Shown in pieces: positions 26,379 to 34,953 of a stretch of 64,000 nucleotides of DNA. The translations under genes and the position numbers were made by a program. The notes beneath the pieces were generated by a model that saw nothing but the letters and a program-made list of their open reading frames with translations, was not told the origin of the DNA and made no database searches. Source of the DNA: Aquabacter sp. L1I39 (GTDB lineage Bacteria > Pseudomonadota > Alphaproteobacteria > Rhizobiales > Xanthobacteraceae); NCBI RefSeq assembly GCF_017742835.1, contig NZ_CP072392.1:4673597-4737596 (forward strand), written 5' to 3'. Within the stretch, counting starts at the first letter, position 1; every line of letters begins with the position of its first letter.

Positions 26379-27449
26379 TCAGGGGGCGGCGGAGCGGCCC
26401 GATTGGTCACTCCCTCGCCATCCCTGCGCGTTGGGGTTGGGGATGTCTGCGCGCTGTTCCTTCAGCCTGGCGAGTTCGGCCCGGATAGGCGCGAAGGGGC
26501 CGTAGCGGTGCTGCTCCGCGGGGAAGCTGTCCGCAAAGGGCGGATAGGCCGCGTCCACTGGCTTCAGCAGCAGATCGGGAAAGTCGCGCTCAAGGCCCGC
26601 CAGCCGGGGCCGGGGTTGGGAAATCACGAACGCGGCCACGTCCCAGGCCTCGTCCGGGGCGAGGGTCGGGGCGACCCAGGAGGTGCCGTTCGGCATGTTG
26701 TCATGGACGAAATTGGCGAGGGTGATGAGCCGGGCGGCGCCCGCGCCATCATTGAAGCTGTCCGGTCCCCACAGGGGCGGGACGGCATAGCCCATCTCCG
26801 GCAAGACCGCGTTGCGCCGGACGCCGAGGCCGTCGCGGCGATGGCATTCTGCGCACTGGCGGGCATAGATTCCCGCGCCCCGTGCCGGGTCCGCCGGCCG
26901 GTCCAGCTCGACCATGGCGCCCGCAGCGGCACCAACGATGGTTCCGCCCGCCGGAATATTGGTCGACAGAACGCGCAGATACGTGAGGATCGCCTGCATC
27001 GGCCGCGCGCTCTCCGGCATCGGCCGCCCGTTCATGCTGCGCTTCAGGCATTGATTGACGCGGTCGAAGATGGAGATGGCGGTGTCGGTGCGGGCGCTAT
27101 AGGCGGGATAGTCGGCTGACGCCGTGACCAAGGGCAGGCCGAACTTCTTCAGGCCACCGCGCAGATGGCAATTGGCGCAGGCCAGATTGTTGCCGGCATA
27201 GCGATCCTCCGGCACCGGAGCGGCGGGGCCGATATGGGCGTAGGTCGCCTCGATGATGGAGCGGCCATAGCGGGCAAGGCGGCCCGTCTCGTCGTCCGGC
27301 AAGGTGTCGATGGCCGGCACGTCCCAAAGCACGATTTGCGTGCGCGGGGGCGGGGCGTCGGTTTGGGCGAGGGCCAACAGGCTCGAGAAGGCCAGCAGCG
27401 CGCCGAAACCCGCAATGACCGTGAGACCACGAACGCCGAAACGTGCCAT
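26379..27449 (-). CDS. TsdA-like periplasmic dihaem cytochrome c
   Basis: The 356-residue protein has a signal peptide (residues 1-29) and two haem-binding motifs, CANCH at 91-95 and CAECH at 199-203. Between them is NQCLKRSMNGRPMP (Cys134), a segment I know from thiosulfate dehydrogenase TsdA, which joins two thiosulfates to tetrathionate or runs the reverse reaction. The C-terminal part after residue 260 is longer than a typical single domain and has no further haem motif. No sox genes are nearby. Whether the substrate is thiosulfate is inferred from family resemblance. Confidence 0.72.
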   Translation of the reverse strand: MARFGVRGLTVIAGFGALLAFSSLLALAQTDAPPPRTQIVLWDVPAIDTLPDDETGRLARYGRSIIEATYAHIGPAAPVPEDRYAGNNLACANCHLRGGLKKFGLPLVTASADYPAYSARTDTAISIFDRVNQCLKRSMNGRPMPESARPMQAILTYLRVLSTNIPAGGTIVGAAAGAMVELDRPADPARGAGIYARQCAECHRRDGLGVRRNAVLPEMGYAVPPLWGPDSFNDGAGAARLITLANFVHDNMPNGTSWVAPTLAPDEAWDVAAFVISQPRPRLAGLERDFPDLLLKPVDAAYPPFADSFPAEQHRYGPFAPIRAELARLKEQRADIPNPNAQGWRGSDQSGRSAAP

Positions 27450-27661
27450 TTTTTTCAGCCAAAGCTATGCCGGTCTTTATCATTTCAGACCCGCAAACCC
27501 GAAGCAATCGGAGGGTGGCGCCGGCCGGCATCCCGCGCTGCGGCGGGCCAAGGGGACCGTCGTTGACGTAACCGCATTCCCTCCTAGGCGCGCGATGCCA
27601 GGGGGGTGGCCGCGAACACCTCCCGCGTGCAGGCCGTCGTCCCTCCCCCGCGGCGGGCGCC

Positions 27662-29125
27662 TCAGGCGAGGCCGCCCATATGGAAGGCCTTCACTTCCAG
27701 ATATTCCTCCATCCCGAGGTGGGAGCCCTCGCGTCCCAGGCCCGATTGCTTGACCCCGCCGAAGGGCGCGACTTCCATGGAGATGGCGCCGGTGTTGAGG
27801 CCCACCATGCCGAATTCCAGCGCCTCGCCCACGCGCCAGGAGCGGCGCAGGTCCTGCGTGAAAAAATAGGCGGCGAGCCCGAAGGGCGTGCCATTGGCGA
27901 TACTGAGGGCCTCGTCCTCGCCACCGAAGCGGAACAGAGGCGCGACCGGACCGAACGTCTCCTCGTTCGCCAGCAGCATGTGGGTGGCGGCATCGCCGAG
28001 CACGGTCGGGGTCGCATAGTGCCCGCCGTGCGGCACGCCCGGCGCTTGTGCCAGGCACCGGGCGCCCTTGGAGAGCGCGTCGTCCACATGGCGCTCGATC
28101 TTTTCCAGCGCGGCGGTGTTGATCATCGGGCCGATGTCGGTCTGCGCCTGCGTCCCCGGGCCGACCTTCAGCGCGGCGACGCGCGCGGAGAGCGCCTGCG
28201 CGAAGCGGTCGTAGATGCCGTCCTGCACGAGAATGCGGTTGGCGCACACACAGGTCTGCCCGCCATTGCGGAATTTGGAGGCCATCACCCCCTCCACCGC
28301 CAGATCGAGGTCGGCGTCGTCGAAGACGATGAAGGGCGCGTTGCCACCCAGTTCCAGGCTCAGCCGCTTGATGCTGTCGGCCGCCTGCCGCATGAGCAGG
28401 GCACCGACGCGGGTCGAACCCGTGAAGGAGATCTTGCGCACCGTCAGATTGCCGGTGAGCTCGGCGCCGATGTCGGCCGGCTGGCCGGTGACGATGTTGA
28501 TGACGCCGGCGGGAATGCCCGCCCGCTCGGCCAGCACGCCGAGCGCCAGGGCTGAAAGGGGAGTGAGTTCCGAGGGCTTGATGACCACGGTGCAGCCGGC
28601 GGCCAGGGCCGGCGCGACCTTGCGGGTGATCATGGCGTTGGGAAAATTCCAGGGCGTGACGATGCCGCACACGCCGACAGGCTGCTTCAGCACCAGGATG
28701 CGCCGGTCTGCCATCGGTGCGGGAATGGTCGCCCCATAGATGCGTCGCGCTTCTTCCGCGAACCATTTCACGAAGGAGGCGCCATAGCGGATCTCACCGC
28801 GCGCCTCCGACAAGGGCTTGCCCTGTTCATGGGTCAGGATCAGCGCGAGATCCTCCAGATGCTCCAGCATCAGGCCGTGCCAGGCGTCCAGGAGCGCAGC
28901 CCGCTCGGCCGCCGTGCGGGCCCGCCACGGGCCGAAGGCATCGGAGGCGGCCTCAATGGCGGCGCGGGTTTCCGCGCGGCCGGCATCGGGCACCGTTCCC
29001 AGCACTGCCTGCGTGGCGGGATCGATCACATCCAGCGTGCGGCCGCTCGCAGCGGCGCTCCACCGGCCGCCGATGAGGCAAGCCTCCTGCACGAGCGCGG
29101 GATCACGCAGGCCCTTGATGGTCAT
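27662..29125 (-). CDS. gabD: NAD(P)-dependent succinate-semialdehyde dehydrogenase
   Basis: The 487-residue aldehyde dehydrogenase has the GabD features: TPWNFPNAMITRKVAPALAA, the catalytic glutamate in LELGGNAPFIVFDDADL and the catalytic cysteine in GGQTCVCANR. It would oxidise succinic semialdehyde to succinate. The chosen ATG at 29125 is preceded by AAGGAGAT at a good distance; an in-frame ATG further upstream lacks such a site. In this cluster it would be the last step after lactam opening and amine oxidation. Exact substrate choice among semialdehydes is inferred. Confidence 0.87.
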   Translation of the reverse strand: MTIKGLRDPALVQEACLIGGRWSAAASGRTLDVIDPATQAVLGTVPDAGRAETRAAIEAASDAFGPWRARTAAERAALLDAWHGLMLEHLEDLALILTHEQGKPLSEARGEIRYGASFVKWFAEEARRIYGATIPAPMADRRILVLKQPVGVCGIVTPWNFPNAMITRKVAPALAAGCTVVIKPSELTPLSALALGVLAERAGIPAGVINIVTGQPADIGAELTGNLTVRKISFTGSTRVGALLMRQAADSIKRLSLELGGNAPFIVFDDADLDLAVEGVMASKFRNGGQTCVCANRILVQDGIYDRFAQALSARVAALKVGPGTQAQTDIGPMINTAALEKIERHVDDALSKGARCLAQAPGVPHGGHYATPTVLGDAATHMLLANEETFGPVAPLFRFGGEDEALSIANGTPFGLAAYFFTQDLRRSWRVGEALEFGMVGLNTGAISMEVAPFGGVKQSGLGREGSHLGMEEYLEVKAFHMGGLA

Positions 29126-29226
29126 GGGTATCATCTCCTTGAACGCAACTGACAAAGCAGGACCGCGGGCAGCCGCCTCGGGACACGCCCAGGCAGGGGC
29201 GGACACTCAGGCCGGATGCGTGGGCG

Positions 29227-30348
29227 TCACGCCGCAGCGGCGGCGAAGCGGTCGATGCGAAAATCATGGATCGGGGTTTCGGTCCGCCCGGTGGCGATCA
29301 GCTCCGCCATGACGTCGCCGACACCGGGGCCGAGCTGGAAGCCATGGCCGGAAAAGCCGAAGGCGTGATAGAGGCCCGGTGTCGTCGCCGAGGCCCCCAT
29401 CACCGGCAGCATGTCGGCCACATAGCCCTCGCAGCCGGACCAGGTGCGGATCACCGACACCTTGGCGAGCGCCGGCAGCAGCCGCTGCAGCGCCTGCAAC
29501 TGACGCGGCAGCTTGGTGGGGTCAGGCTTGGCGTGGCCGGGGTCGAGATCCACATGGCCCCGCTCCACCGCGCCGCCGAAGACGATGTTGCCGCGCTCCA
29601 CCTGGCGCAGATAGGCGTCCGTGCCCGGACGGCGGGTCCAAAGCCCGACCACGGGCAGGATGCGATGCGGGAGGGGCTCGGTCACCCCCATCTGCGGCGC
29701 GCGCGGGGTCAGCGGCACCGTCTCGCCAAAGCCGGCCGCGATGCGCGCGCCCCAGGCGCCGGCGGTATTGAGGAGGCGCGGGGCCTGGAAAACGCCCTGG
29801 GAGGTCACCACGCGGAAGTCGGCCCCCGCCCGCTCCACGGCGCCGACGCTGCACGCTTCGATGATCTGCGCGCCGAGGCGGCTGGCCGCAGCCGCGAAAG
29901 CCGCCGCGATCAGCCGGGGATTGCCGCAGCCATCCTGTGGCGAATAGGAGGCCGCGATGGCGCCGGGCGCAAGGCCGGGAAAGCGCGCCCGGATCTCATT
30001 GGCCCCCAGTTCTTCCAGATGGAGCCCCCAGGGCCGCGCCGCCGACACGAAGGTGCGCATGTCCTCCAGGCTCTCCTCCTCGAAAACGAAGCGCACATGG
30101 CCGGTGACGCGGAATTCCACGTCCCGCCCCAGCAGCGTTTCGGCCTCGCCCCACAGGGCGCGGGAGCGGTGGGCGAGCGGCAACTGGGGCAGATAGCGGC
30201 CCGTGCGGCGGATATTACCGAAGGAGGCGACGGTGGCGCCGGTGCCCACGCGATTGCGCTCGATCAAGGCCACCCGCAGCCCCCGGCGGGCGAGGAAGAA
30301 GGTCGCCGCCGTTCCCATCAGGCCCCCGCCGACCACGATCACGTCCAT
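29227..30348 (-). CDS. FAD-dependent amine/amino-acid oxidase of the DAO family (HcnC/opine oxidase beta type)
   Basis: The 373-residue protein opens with the dinucleotide-binding motif VIVVGGGLMGTAATFFLARR and ends with GLYHAFGFSGHGFQLGP, both typical of the glycine/sarcosine oxidase-like DAO family. It is the right size for the beta subunit of opine oxidase or hydrogen cyanide synthase type dehydrogenases, whose alpha and gamma subunits are encoded 4.3 kb away at 34642-36332 on the other strand. It likely oxidises a secondary amine such as 4-(methylamino)butyrate, giving semialdehyde for the dehydrogenase downstream. The start follows GGAGGCGGTG. The substrate is inference. Confidence 0.78.
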   Translation of the reverse strand: MDVIVVGGGLMGTAATFFLARRGLRVALIERNRVGTGATVASFGNIRRTGRYLPQLPLAHRSRALWGEAETLLGRDVEFRVTGHVRFVFEEESLEDMRTFVSAARPWGLHLEELGANEIRARFPGLAPGAIAASYSPQDGCGNPRLIAAAFAAAASRLGAQIIEACSVGAVERAGADFRVVTSQGVFQAPRLLNTAGAWGARIAAGFGETVPLTPRAPQMGVTEPLPHRILPVVGLWTRRPGTDAYLRQVERGNIVFGGAVERGHVDLDPGHAKPDPTKLPRQLQALQRLLPALAKVSVIRTWSGCEGYVADMLPVMGASATTPGLYHAFGFSGHGFQLGPGVGDVMAELIATGRTETPIHDFRIDRFAAAAA

Positions 30349-30437
30349 CACCGCCTCCCTCCGCCGGCCCGGCACCGGCCTTCGCCCCCAGTCTGTAAGG
30401 CGGGCCGGGCCGGGTCCAAGACGTTCTGGCGCGCAAG

Positions 30438-30456
30438 CCATAAGTTGGATCTATGG
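30438..30456. promoter_or_regulatory. LysR-type box 1 in the divergent promoter
   Basis: CCATAAGTTGGATCTATGG has 5-base inverted arms and contains T-N11-A (T30441, A30453), the LysR binding pattern. It lies between the divergent oxidase and hyuA genes. The LysR protein at 42122-43027 is the probable binder. Confidence 0.45.
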
Positions 30457-30476
30457 GCGGGCGGCGGCCCCGATGC

Positions 30477-30491
30477 ATAAGCCGGGCTTAT
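30477..30491. promoter_or_regulatory. LysR-type box 2 in the divergent promoter
   Basis: ATAAGCCGGGCTTAT is a perfect inverted repeat (6-base arms, 3-base centre) with T-N11-A (T30478, A30490). Its centre is 37 bp from the centre of box 1, between 3 and 4 helical turns, and it lies 79 bp upstream of the hyuA start. Confidence 0.5.
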
Positions 30492-30569
30492 ATGCTTCCC
30501 CCGCTTGTCTCTTGGATCTTTGCTGAAGGGCTGTGCCAGCCTCTTGGCCAGAAGGCGGAGAGACAGCAC

Positions 30570-32651
30570 ATGAGCGGCAAGACCGGGCCAGGTACGGGTG
30601 AAGGCAGCGCGGCCGATTGGAAGATCGGCGTCGACATCGGCGGCACCTTCATCGATTTCTGCGCGCTCGAAACCCGCTCGGGCCGGATGGCCTCCCTCAA
30701 GGTCCTGACCACCCCCGGGGACCCCGGCGCGGAACTGCTGACCGGCCTGTCACTACTGAAGGAGCGCGAGGGCCTGGAGCCCGAGGCCGTTTCGCGCTTC
30801 GTGCACGGCACAACGGTGGGCATGAACACCATCATCCAGCGCAAGGGCGCGCCTTTGGCGCTGTTCACCAATGCCGGCTTCGAGGACGTGATCGAACTGG
30901 CCCGGCTACGGATGCCGGAGACCTATTCGCTGTTCTGCGCACGGCCGGACCCATTGATCGCGCGGGACATGGTGTTCGGCATTCCCGCCCGCATGCGGGC
31001 GGACGGCAGCGAGGCAAAGAAGCCCGATCCCGCCGCAGTCGCCGCAGCGGTCGAGGCGGCGCGCGCCAAGGGCGCCGCAGGCATCGTCGTGTCCTTTCTC
31101 CATGCCTGGCGCAAAGAGGCGCATGAAGCCGAGGTCAAGGCGCAGATCGTGCGCCTCGCGCCCGACCTGTTCGTCTTCACCTCCGCCGAGGTCTGGCCGG
31201 TCATTCGCGAATATGAGCGCACCATGACGGCCGTCCTCAACGGCTATGTCCATCCCCGCATTGCCGGCTACCTGTCGGCGCTGGAGGCCCGCCTCGCCTC
31301 GCGCGGGGTGCCGGCCCGGCCCATGCTGACCAAGTCCAATGGCGGGGTCATGAACGCTGCGGAAGGCAAGCGCGCGTGCGTCAGCATGCTGCTGTCCGGC
31401 GCCGCCTCCGGCGTGATCGGCGCCGCATGGCTTGCCCGGCAGGCCGGCGAACGGCGCATCCTGACCCTGGACATCGGCGGCACGTCCGCCGACTTCGCTC
31501 TGATCGTGGACGGCGAGGCGCAGTTCGGCACCGGCGAGATGATCGGGGAGTTCCCGCTCTACATTCCCTCCGTCTCGGTCAGCTCCATCGGCATCGGCGG
31601 GGGCTCCATCGCCAGCGTGGACGCGCAGGGCGTTCTGCGGGTGGGACCGGAATCGGCCGGCTCGACGCCCGGCCCCGCCTGCTATGGCCGGGGCGGCGAC
31701 CAGGCGACCGTCACCGACGCCATGGTGGTGTGCGGATGGCTGGGCCACAGCCAGATGGCCTATGGCCAGCTTCGCATGGATGTGGCGCTGGCGCGACGAG
31801 CGGTGAGCAAACTGGCGGAACGCCTCGGCCGGCCGGTCGAAGCGACGGCGCAGGCCATCCTCGACATCGCCATCTCCGAAATGTTCGTGGAGGTCGAGAA
31901 GATGGCGTCCCGCGCCGGTGTCGACCTGCAGGACTATGCACTGATGCCGTTCGGCGGCGGCGGCCCCATGCTGGGGGCGTTCCTGGCGCGCGAGCTGCAC
32001 ATGAAGCGTGTCCTGGTGCCCCGACGGCCGGGCGTGGTCTCGGCGCTCGGCGGGCTGGTGGCGGACCTGCGCGGCGATTTCATCCGCACCCTCTTTGCGG
32101 ACTTCACAGTGGACCTGATGCCGGAGCTGCGCCGCGCCTTCGCGGACATGGCGGCGGAAGGCCAGGACTGGCTGAAGGCCCAAGGCCATGCCGGCCCGGC
32201 GGACCTGCGCCTGTTCGCCGACATGCGCTATGCCGGGCAGAGCTATGAGATCGAGACGCCGCTTCAGCCGGCCTGGATCGCCAACGGCGATTTTGCGGCC
32301 ATGGCCCGGGCCTTCCACGACACCCATGCACGCCTTTATGACTTCGATGATCCCCACGGGCGCATGGAGATCGTCAACCTGCGCCTGTCCGCCATCGGCG
32401 CGGGACCGGCCCTTGCGCTTCCGGCGGAAGACGAGTTGGACGCGGCGCTCGTGCCGGAGCGCCGGACCCCGGTCTATCTCGGCTCGGCCCTGGCTCCGGT
32501 CGGGCTCTATCGGCGCGAGGACCTGCGCCCGGGTGGCCATTTTGAGGGACCCGCCGTGGTGGCCCAAGAGGACACCACCTTCGCGATCCCGGCCGGCGCG
32601 CAGGCGCGCATCGACCGCCATTTCAACCTGCACCTGACCTTCGCGGAGTAA
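30570..32651 (+). CDS. hyuA: Hydantoinase/oxoprolinase subunit A (ATP-binding)
   Basis: The 693-residue protein shows the hydantoinase A/oxoprolinase layout, with the N-terminal nucleotide-binding VDIGGTFIDF (21-30), HGTTVGMNTIIQRKG, a second phosphate-binding segment LTLDIGGTSADF and the C-terminal MPFGGGGPMLGA region. With subunit B it would open a cyclic amide using ATP. Family members act on hydantoins, N-methylhydantoin, 5-oxoproline or 2-pyrrolidone-type lactams. The start at 30570 (MSGKTG) follows GGCGGAGAGA; the open frame upstream is promoter DNA containing the LysR boxes. Confidence 0.87.
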   Translation: MSGKTGPGTGEGSAADWKIGVDIGGTFIDFCALETRSGRMASLKVLTTPGDPGAELLTGLSLLKEREGLEPEAVSRFVHGTTVGMNTIIQRKGAPLALFTNAGFEDVIELARLRMPETYSLFCARPDPLIARDMVFGIPARMRADGSEAKKPDPAAVAAAVEAARAKGAAGIVVSFLHAWRKEAHEAEVKAQIVRLAPDLFVFTSAEVWPVIREYERTMTAVLNGYVHPRIAGYLSALEARLASRGVPARPMLTKSNGGVMNAAEGKRACVSMLLSGAASGVIGAAWLARQAGERRILTLDIGGTSADFALIVDGEAQFGTGEMIGEFPLYIPSVSVSSIGIGGGSIASVDAQGVLRVGPESAGSTPGPACYGRGGDQATVTDAMVVCGWLGHSQMAYGQLRMDVALARRAVSKLAERLGRPVEATAQAILDIAISEMFVEVEKMASRAGVDLQDYALMPFGGGGPMLGAFLARELHMKRVLVPRRPGVVSALGGLVADLRGDFIRTLFADFTVDLMPELRRAFADMAAEGQDWLKAQGHAGPADLRLFADMRYAGQSYEIETPLQPAWIANGDFAAMARAFHDTHARLYDFDDPHGRMEIVNLRLSAIGAGPALALPAEDELDAALVPERRTPVYLGSALAPVGLYRREDLRPGGHFEGPAVVAQEDTTFAIPAGAQARIDRHFNLHLTFAE

Positions 32652-32656
32652 GAAGC

Positions 32657-34645
32657 ATGTTCGATCGAATGAACCTGCGGGTGCTGGCCAACCATGCCCG
32701 CGCCGCCGCGGAGAACATGGCCCACACGCTCCAGCGCACCGCCCATTCCGCCTTCGTCAAGGAGACGGAGGACTTCACGGTCATGCTGATGAACCGGAAA
32801 GGCGAGACCTTCGGCGTTCCCATGGATCTCGGCGCCACATGGTATCCCGGCCTGACCTATGGCCGGGCCATCGACATGATCGAGGACTACCGGCCCGGCG
32901 ACGTGGGCTTCACCAACGATCCCTATGCCTGCTACGTGGCCACTCACGCCCCCGACACGCACCTGTGGAAGCCGGTCTTCTACGAAGGCGAGATCATTGC
33001 CTGGACCGGAGGGCACATCCACAACACCGACATGGGCGGCGCGGTGCCGGCCTCGCTCTCGCGCGCCTTGACCGAGATCCACCAGGAAGGCATCCGCTTT
33101 TCGCCCATGAAGCTGGTGCGCGAAGGCGTGTTCGACGCCCAGATCCTGAACATCATGACCACCAATGTGCGCAAGCCCGACCTGAACATCGGCGACATCA
33201 AGGCGCTGGTCGGGGCCCTGAACACGGGCGAGCGCAAGGTCATCGCCATGGCCGAGAAGTTCGGCAAGCAGGCGTTCCTGGCCGGTGTCGAGGCGCTGCT
33301 GGACCACGGCGAGGCACAGGCCCGCGAGATGCTGCGCGCCATGCCCGACGGCACCTGGGAATTCGCGGATTATGCGGACGAGGATTCGGTCGAGGCCAAT
33401 CCCTGCCGGCTGAAGCTGACGCTTACCATCCGGGGCGACGAGGCGGTGCTGGATTTCACCGGCTCCGACCCGCAGCTTGCCTCCTCGCTCAACGTGCCCT
33501 CGGGCGGGGACCCGCGCCACACCATCCTGCTGGTCGGCATCTATTATGTCCTCTACACCCTGAACCCGAAGATCCTGCTGAACACGGGGCTGACGCGGCC
33601 CTTCACTTGCATCACGCCGCAAGGCACCGTGCTCAATCCGGTGTTCCCGGCGGCGGTGGGCATGCGCTCGCTCACCTGCGCGCGGCTGCGCTCCGTCATC
33701 TTCGGCGCCTTCTCGCAAGTGGTGCCCGACCGGCTGCCGGCCGCGCCGGCGGGCAATAACTGCATCGTCAACGTCATGACCACGGACGAGCGCACCCACC
33801 GAACGGTGATCGCGGCGGTCAATCCGGTGGTGGGCGGCGGCGGCGGCATGCCCCATCGGGACGGCACCAACGGCTCGGGGGCCGACGCCGCCTATCTCAA
33901 GAACACCCCCATTGAGATCACCGAGACCGAGACGCCGGTGGAGTTCATCAAATACGGCCTCGCCCGGGACAGCGGCGGCGCCGGACGCTGGCGGGGCGGA
34001 CTGGCCACCGAAATGGCATTCCGCGTCTTCGCGCCCGACAGCCGCATCACCGCGCGCAACCGGGATCGCAGCTTCTTCCGCCCCTGGGGCGTGCTTGGGG
34101 GACGAGCGGCCGGCCTGTCCGACATGGTGGTCAATCCCAAGACGCCAGGGGAGCGCCGCCTCGGCAATATCGACACGGCCGTGCTGCAGCCCGGCGATGT
34201 GCTGGAAATCCGCTCGGCGGGCGGCGGCGGACGCGGAAACCCGCTCGAACGCGAGCCCTGGCGGGTGGCGCAGGATGTGGCGCGCGGCTATGTCTCGCTG
34301 GAAGCGGCGGAGCGCGACTATGGCGTCATCCTCCGCGACGGGCAGGTGGACGAAGCCGCCACCCGGGCGCTGCGCGCCGCCCGCCCCGCCCCGACCGGCC
34401 ATTTCCACTTCGGCCCCGAGCGCGACGGCTATGAGGCCCGGTGGACGCCGGAAGCCTATGACCTTTTGACCCACATCCTCGCCGGCCTGCCCATTCACTG
34501 GCGCTTCTTCGCCAAGACCGAGATTTTCCGCCGCATGGAAGGCCGGGCCGGGCGGCGCGGCGTGGAAGAGGCGCTGGCGCTGGTCCGTGCCCGTTTTCCG
34601 GAAATGCCCGGCACCGGTCTGGAAGCACGGGAGGCTGCGGAATGA
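32657..34645 (+). CDS. hyuB: Hydantoinase/oxoprolinase subunit B
   Basis: The 662-residue protein has the subunit B family hallmarks: ENMAHTLQRTAHSAFVKETE near the N-terminus, VPMDLGATWYPG, GGHIHNTDMGG (likely metal-site histidines) and the glycine-rich NPVVGGGGGMPHRDGTNGSG. It forms the complex with HyuA, encoded five bases upstream. Its stop overlaps the start of the (2Fe-2S) protein gene, so ring opening and amine oxidation are translated from one message. Confidence 0.88.
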   Translation: MFDRMNLRVLANHARAAAENMAHTLQRTAHSAFVKETEDFTVMLMNRKGETFGVPMDLGATWYPGLTYGRAIDMIEDYRPGDVGFTNDPYACYVATHAPDTHLWKPVFYEGEIIAWTGGHIHNTDMGGAVPASLSRALTEIHQEGIRFSPMKLVREGVFDAQILNIMTTNVRKPDLNIGDIKALVGALNTGERKVIAMAEKFGKQAFLAGVEALLDHGEAQAREMLRAMPDGTWEFADYADEDSVEANPCRLKLTLTIRGDEAVLDFTGSDPQLASSLNVPSGGDPRHTILLVGIYYVLYTLNPKILLNTGLTRPFTCITPQGTVLNPVFPAAVGMRSLTCARLRSVIFGAFSQVVPDRLPAAPAGNNCIVNVMTTDERTHRTVIAAVNPVVGGGGGMPHRDGTNGSGADAAYLKNTPIEITETETPVEFIKYGLARDSGGAGRWRGGLATEMAFRVFAPDSRITARNRDRSFFRPWGVLGGRAAGLSDMVVNPKTPGERRLGNIDTAVLQPGDVLEIRSAGGGGRGNPLEREPWRVAQDVARGYVSLEAAERDYGVILRDGQVDEAATRALRAARPAPTGHFHFGPERDGYEARWTPEAYDLLTHILAGLPIHWRFFAKTEIFRRMEGRAGRRGVEEALALVRARFPEMPGTGLEAREAAE

Positions 34646-34953
34646 GCGCCGCTGCCGCCTCCGGCCGGCTGGTCCGGCTCGCCGGGACCGAGCGCGCGCC
34701 CGTGCGTTTCACGCTGGACGGGATCGCCCGGACGGGGCTGTCCGGCGACACGGTGCTGAGCGCCATTCTCGCCGTTGCCCCGGCGTTGCGCCGCGCGGAA
34801 TTCGGACCGGAAGGGCGGGCGGGCTTCTGCCTCATGGGCGCCTGCCAGGACTGCTGGGTGTGGCAGGCGGAGGGGCCGCGGCTGAGGGCCTGCTCCACGC
34901 CCCTGTCCGAAGGGATGAACCTCCTCACCGAGGCTCCGGGAGACTGGCTGTGA
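34642..34953 (+). CDS. (2Fe-2S)-binding small subunit of a flavin amine dehydrogenase (HcnA-like)
   Basis: The 103-residue protein has a plant-ferredoxin-like cluster pattern, C63-x4-C68-x2-C71 then C84 (FCLMGACQDCWVW and RACSTPL), and the segment VRFTLDGIARTGLSGDTVLSA. It corresponds to the gamma/HcnA subunit of opine oxidase, proline dehydrogenase and hydrogen cyanide synthase type complexes. It overlaps hyuB upstream and the flavoprotein gene downstream by four bases each. Its job is electron transfer between the two flavin subunits. Confidence 0.85.
   Translation: MSAAAASGRLVRLAGTERAPVRFTLDGIARTGLSGDTVLSAILAVAPALRRAEFGPEGRAGFCLMGACQDCWVWQAEGPRLRACSTPLSEGMNLLTEAPGDWL

Noticed and set aside
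30906..32633. A 575-codon minus-strand open frame opposite hyuA
   Set aside because: It is antisense to a well-supported hydantoinase gene with low-complexity translation, so a shadow.
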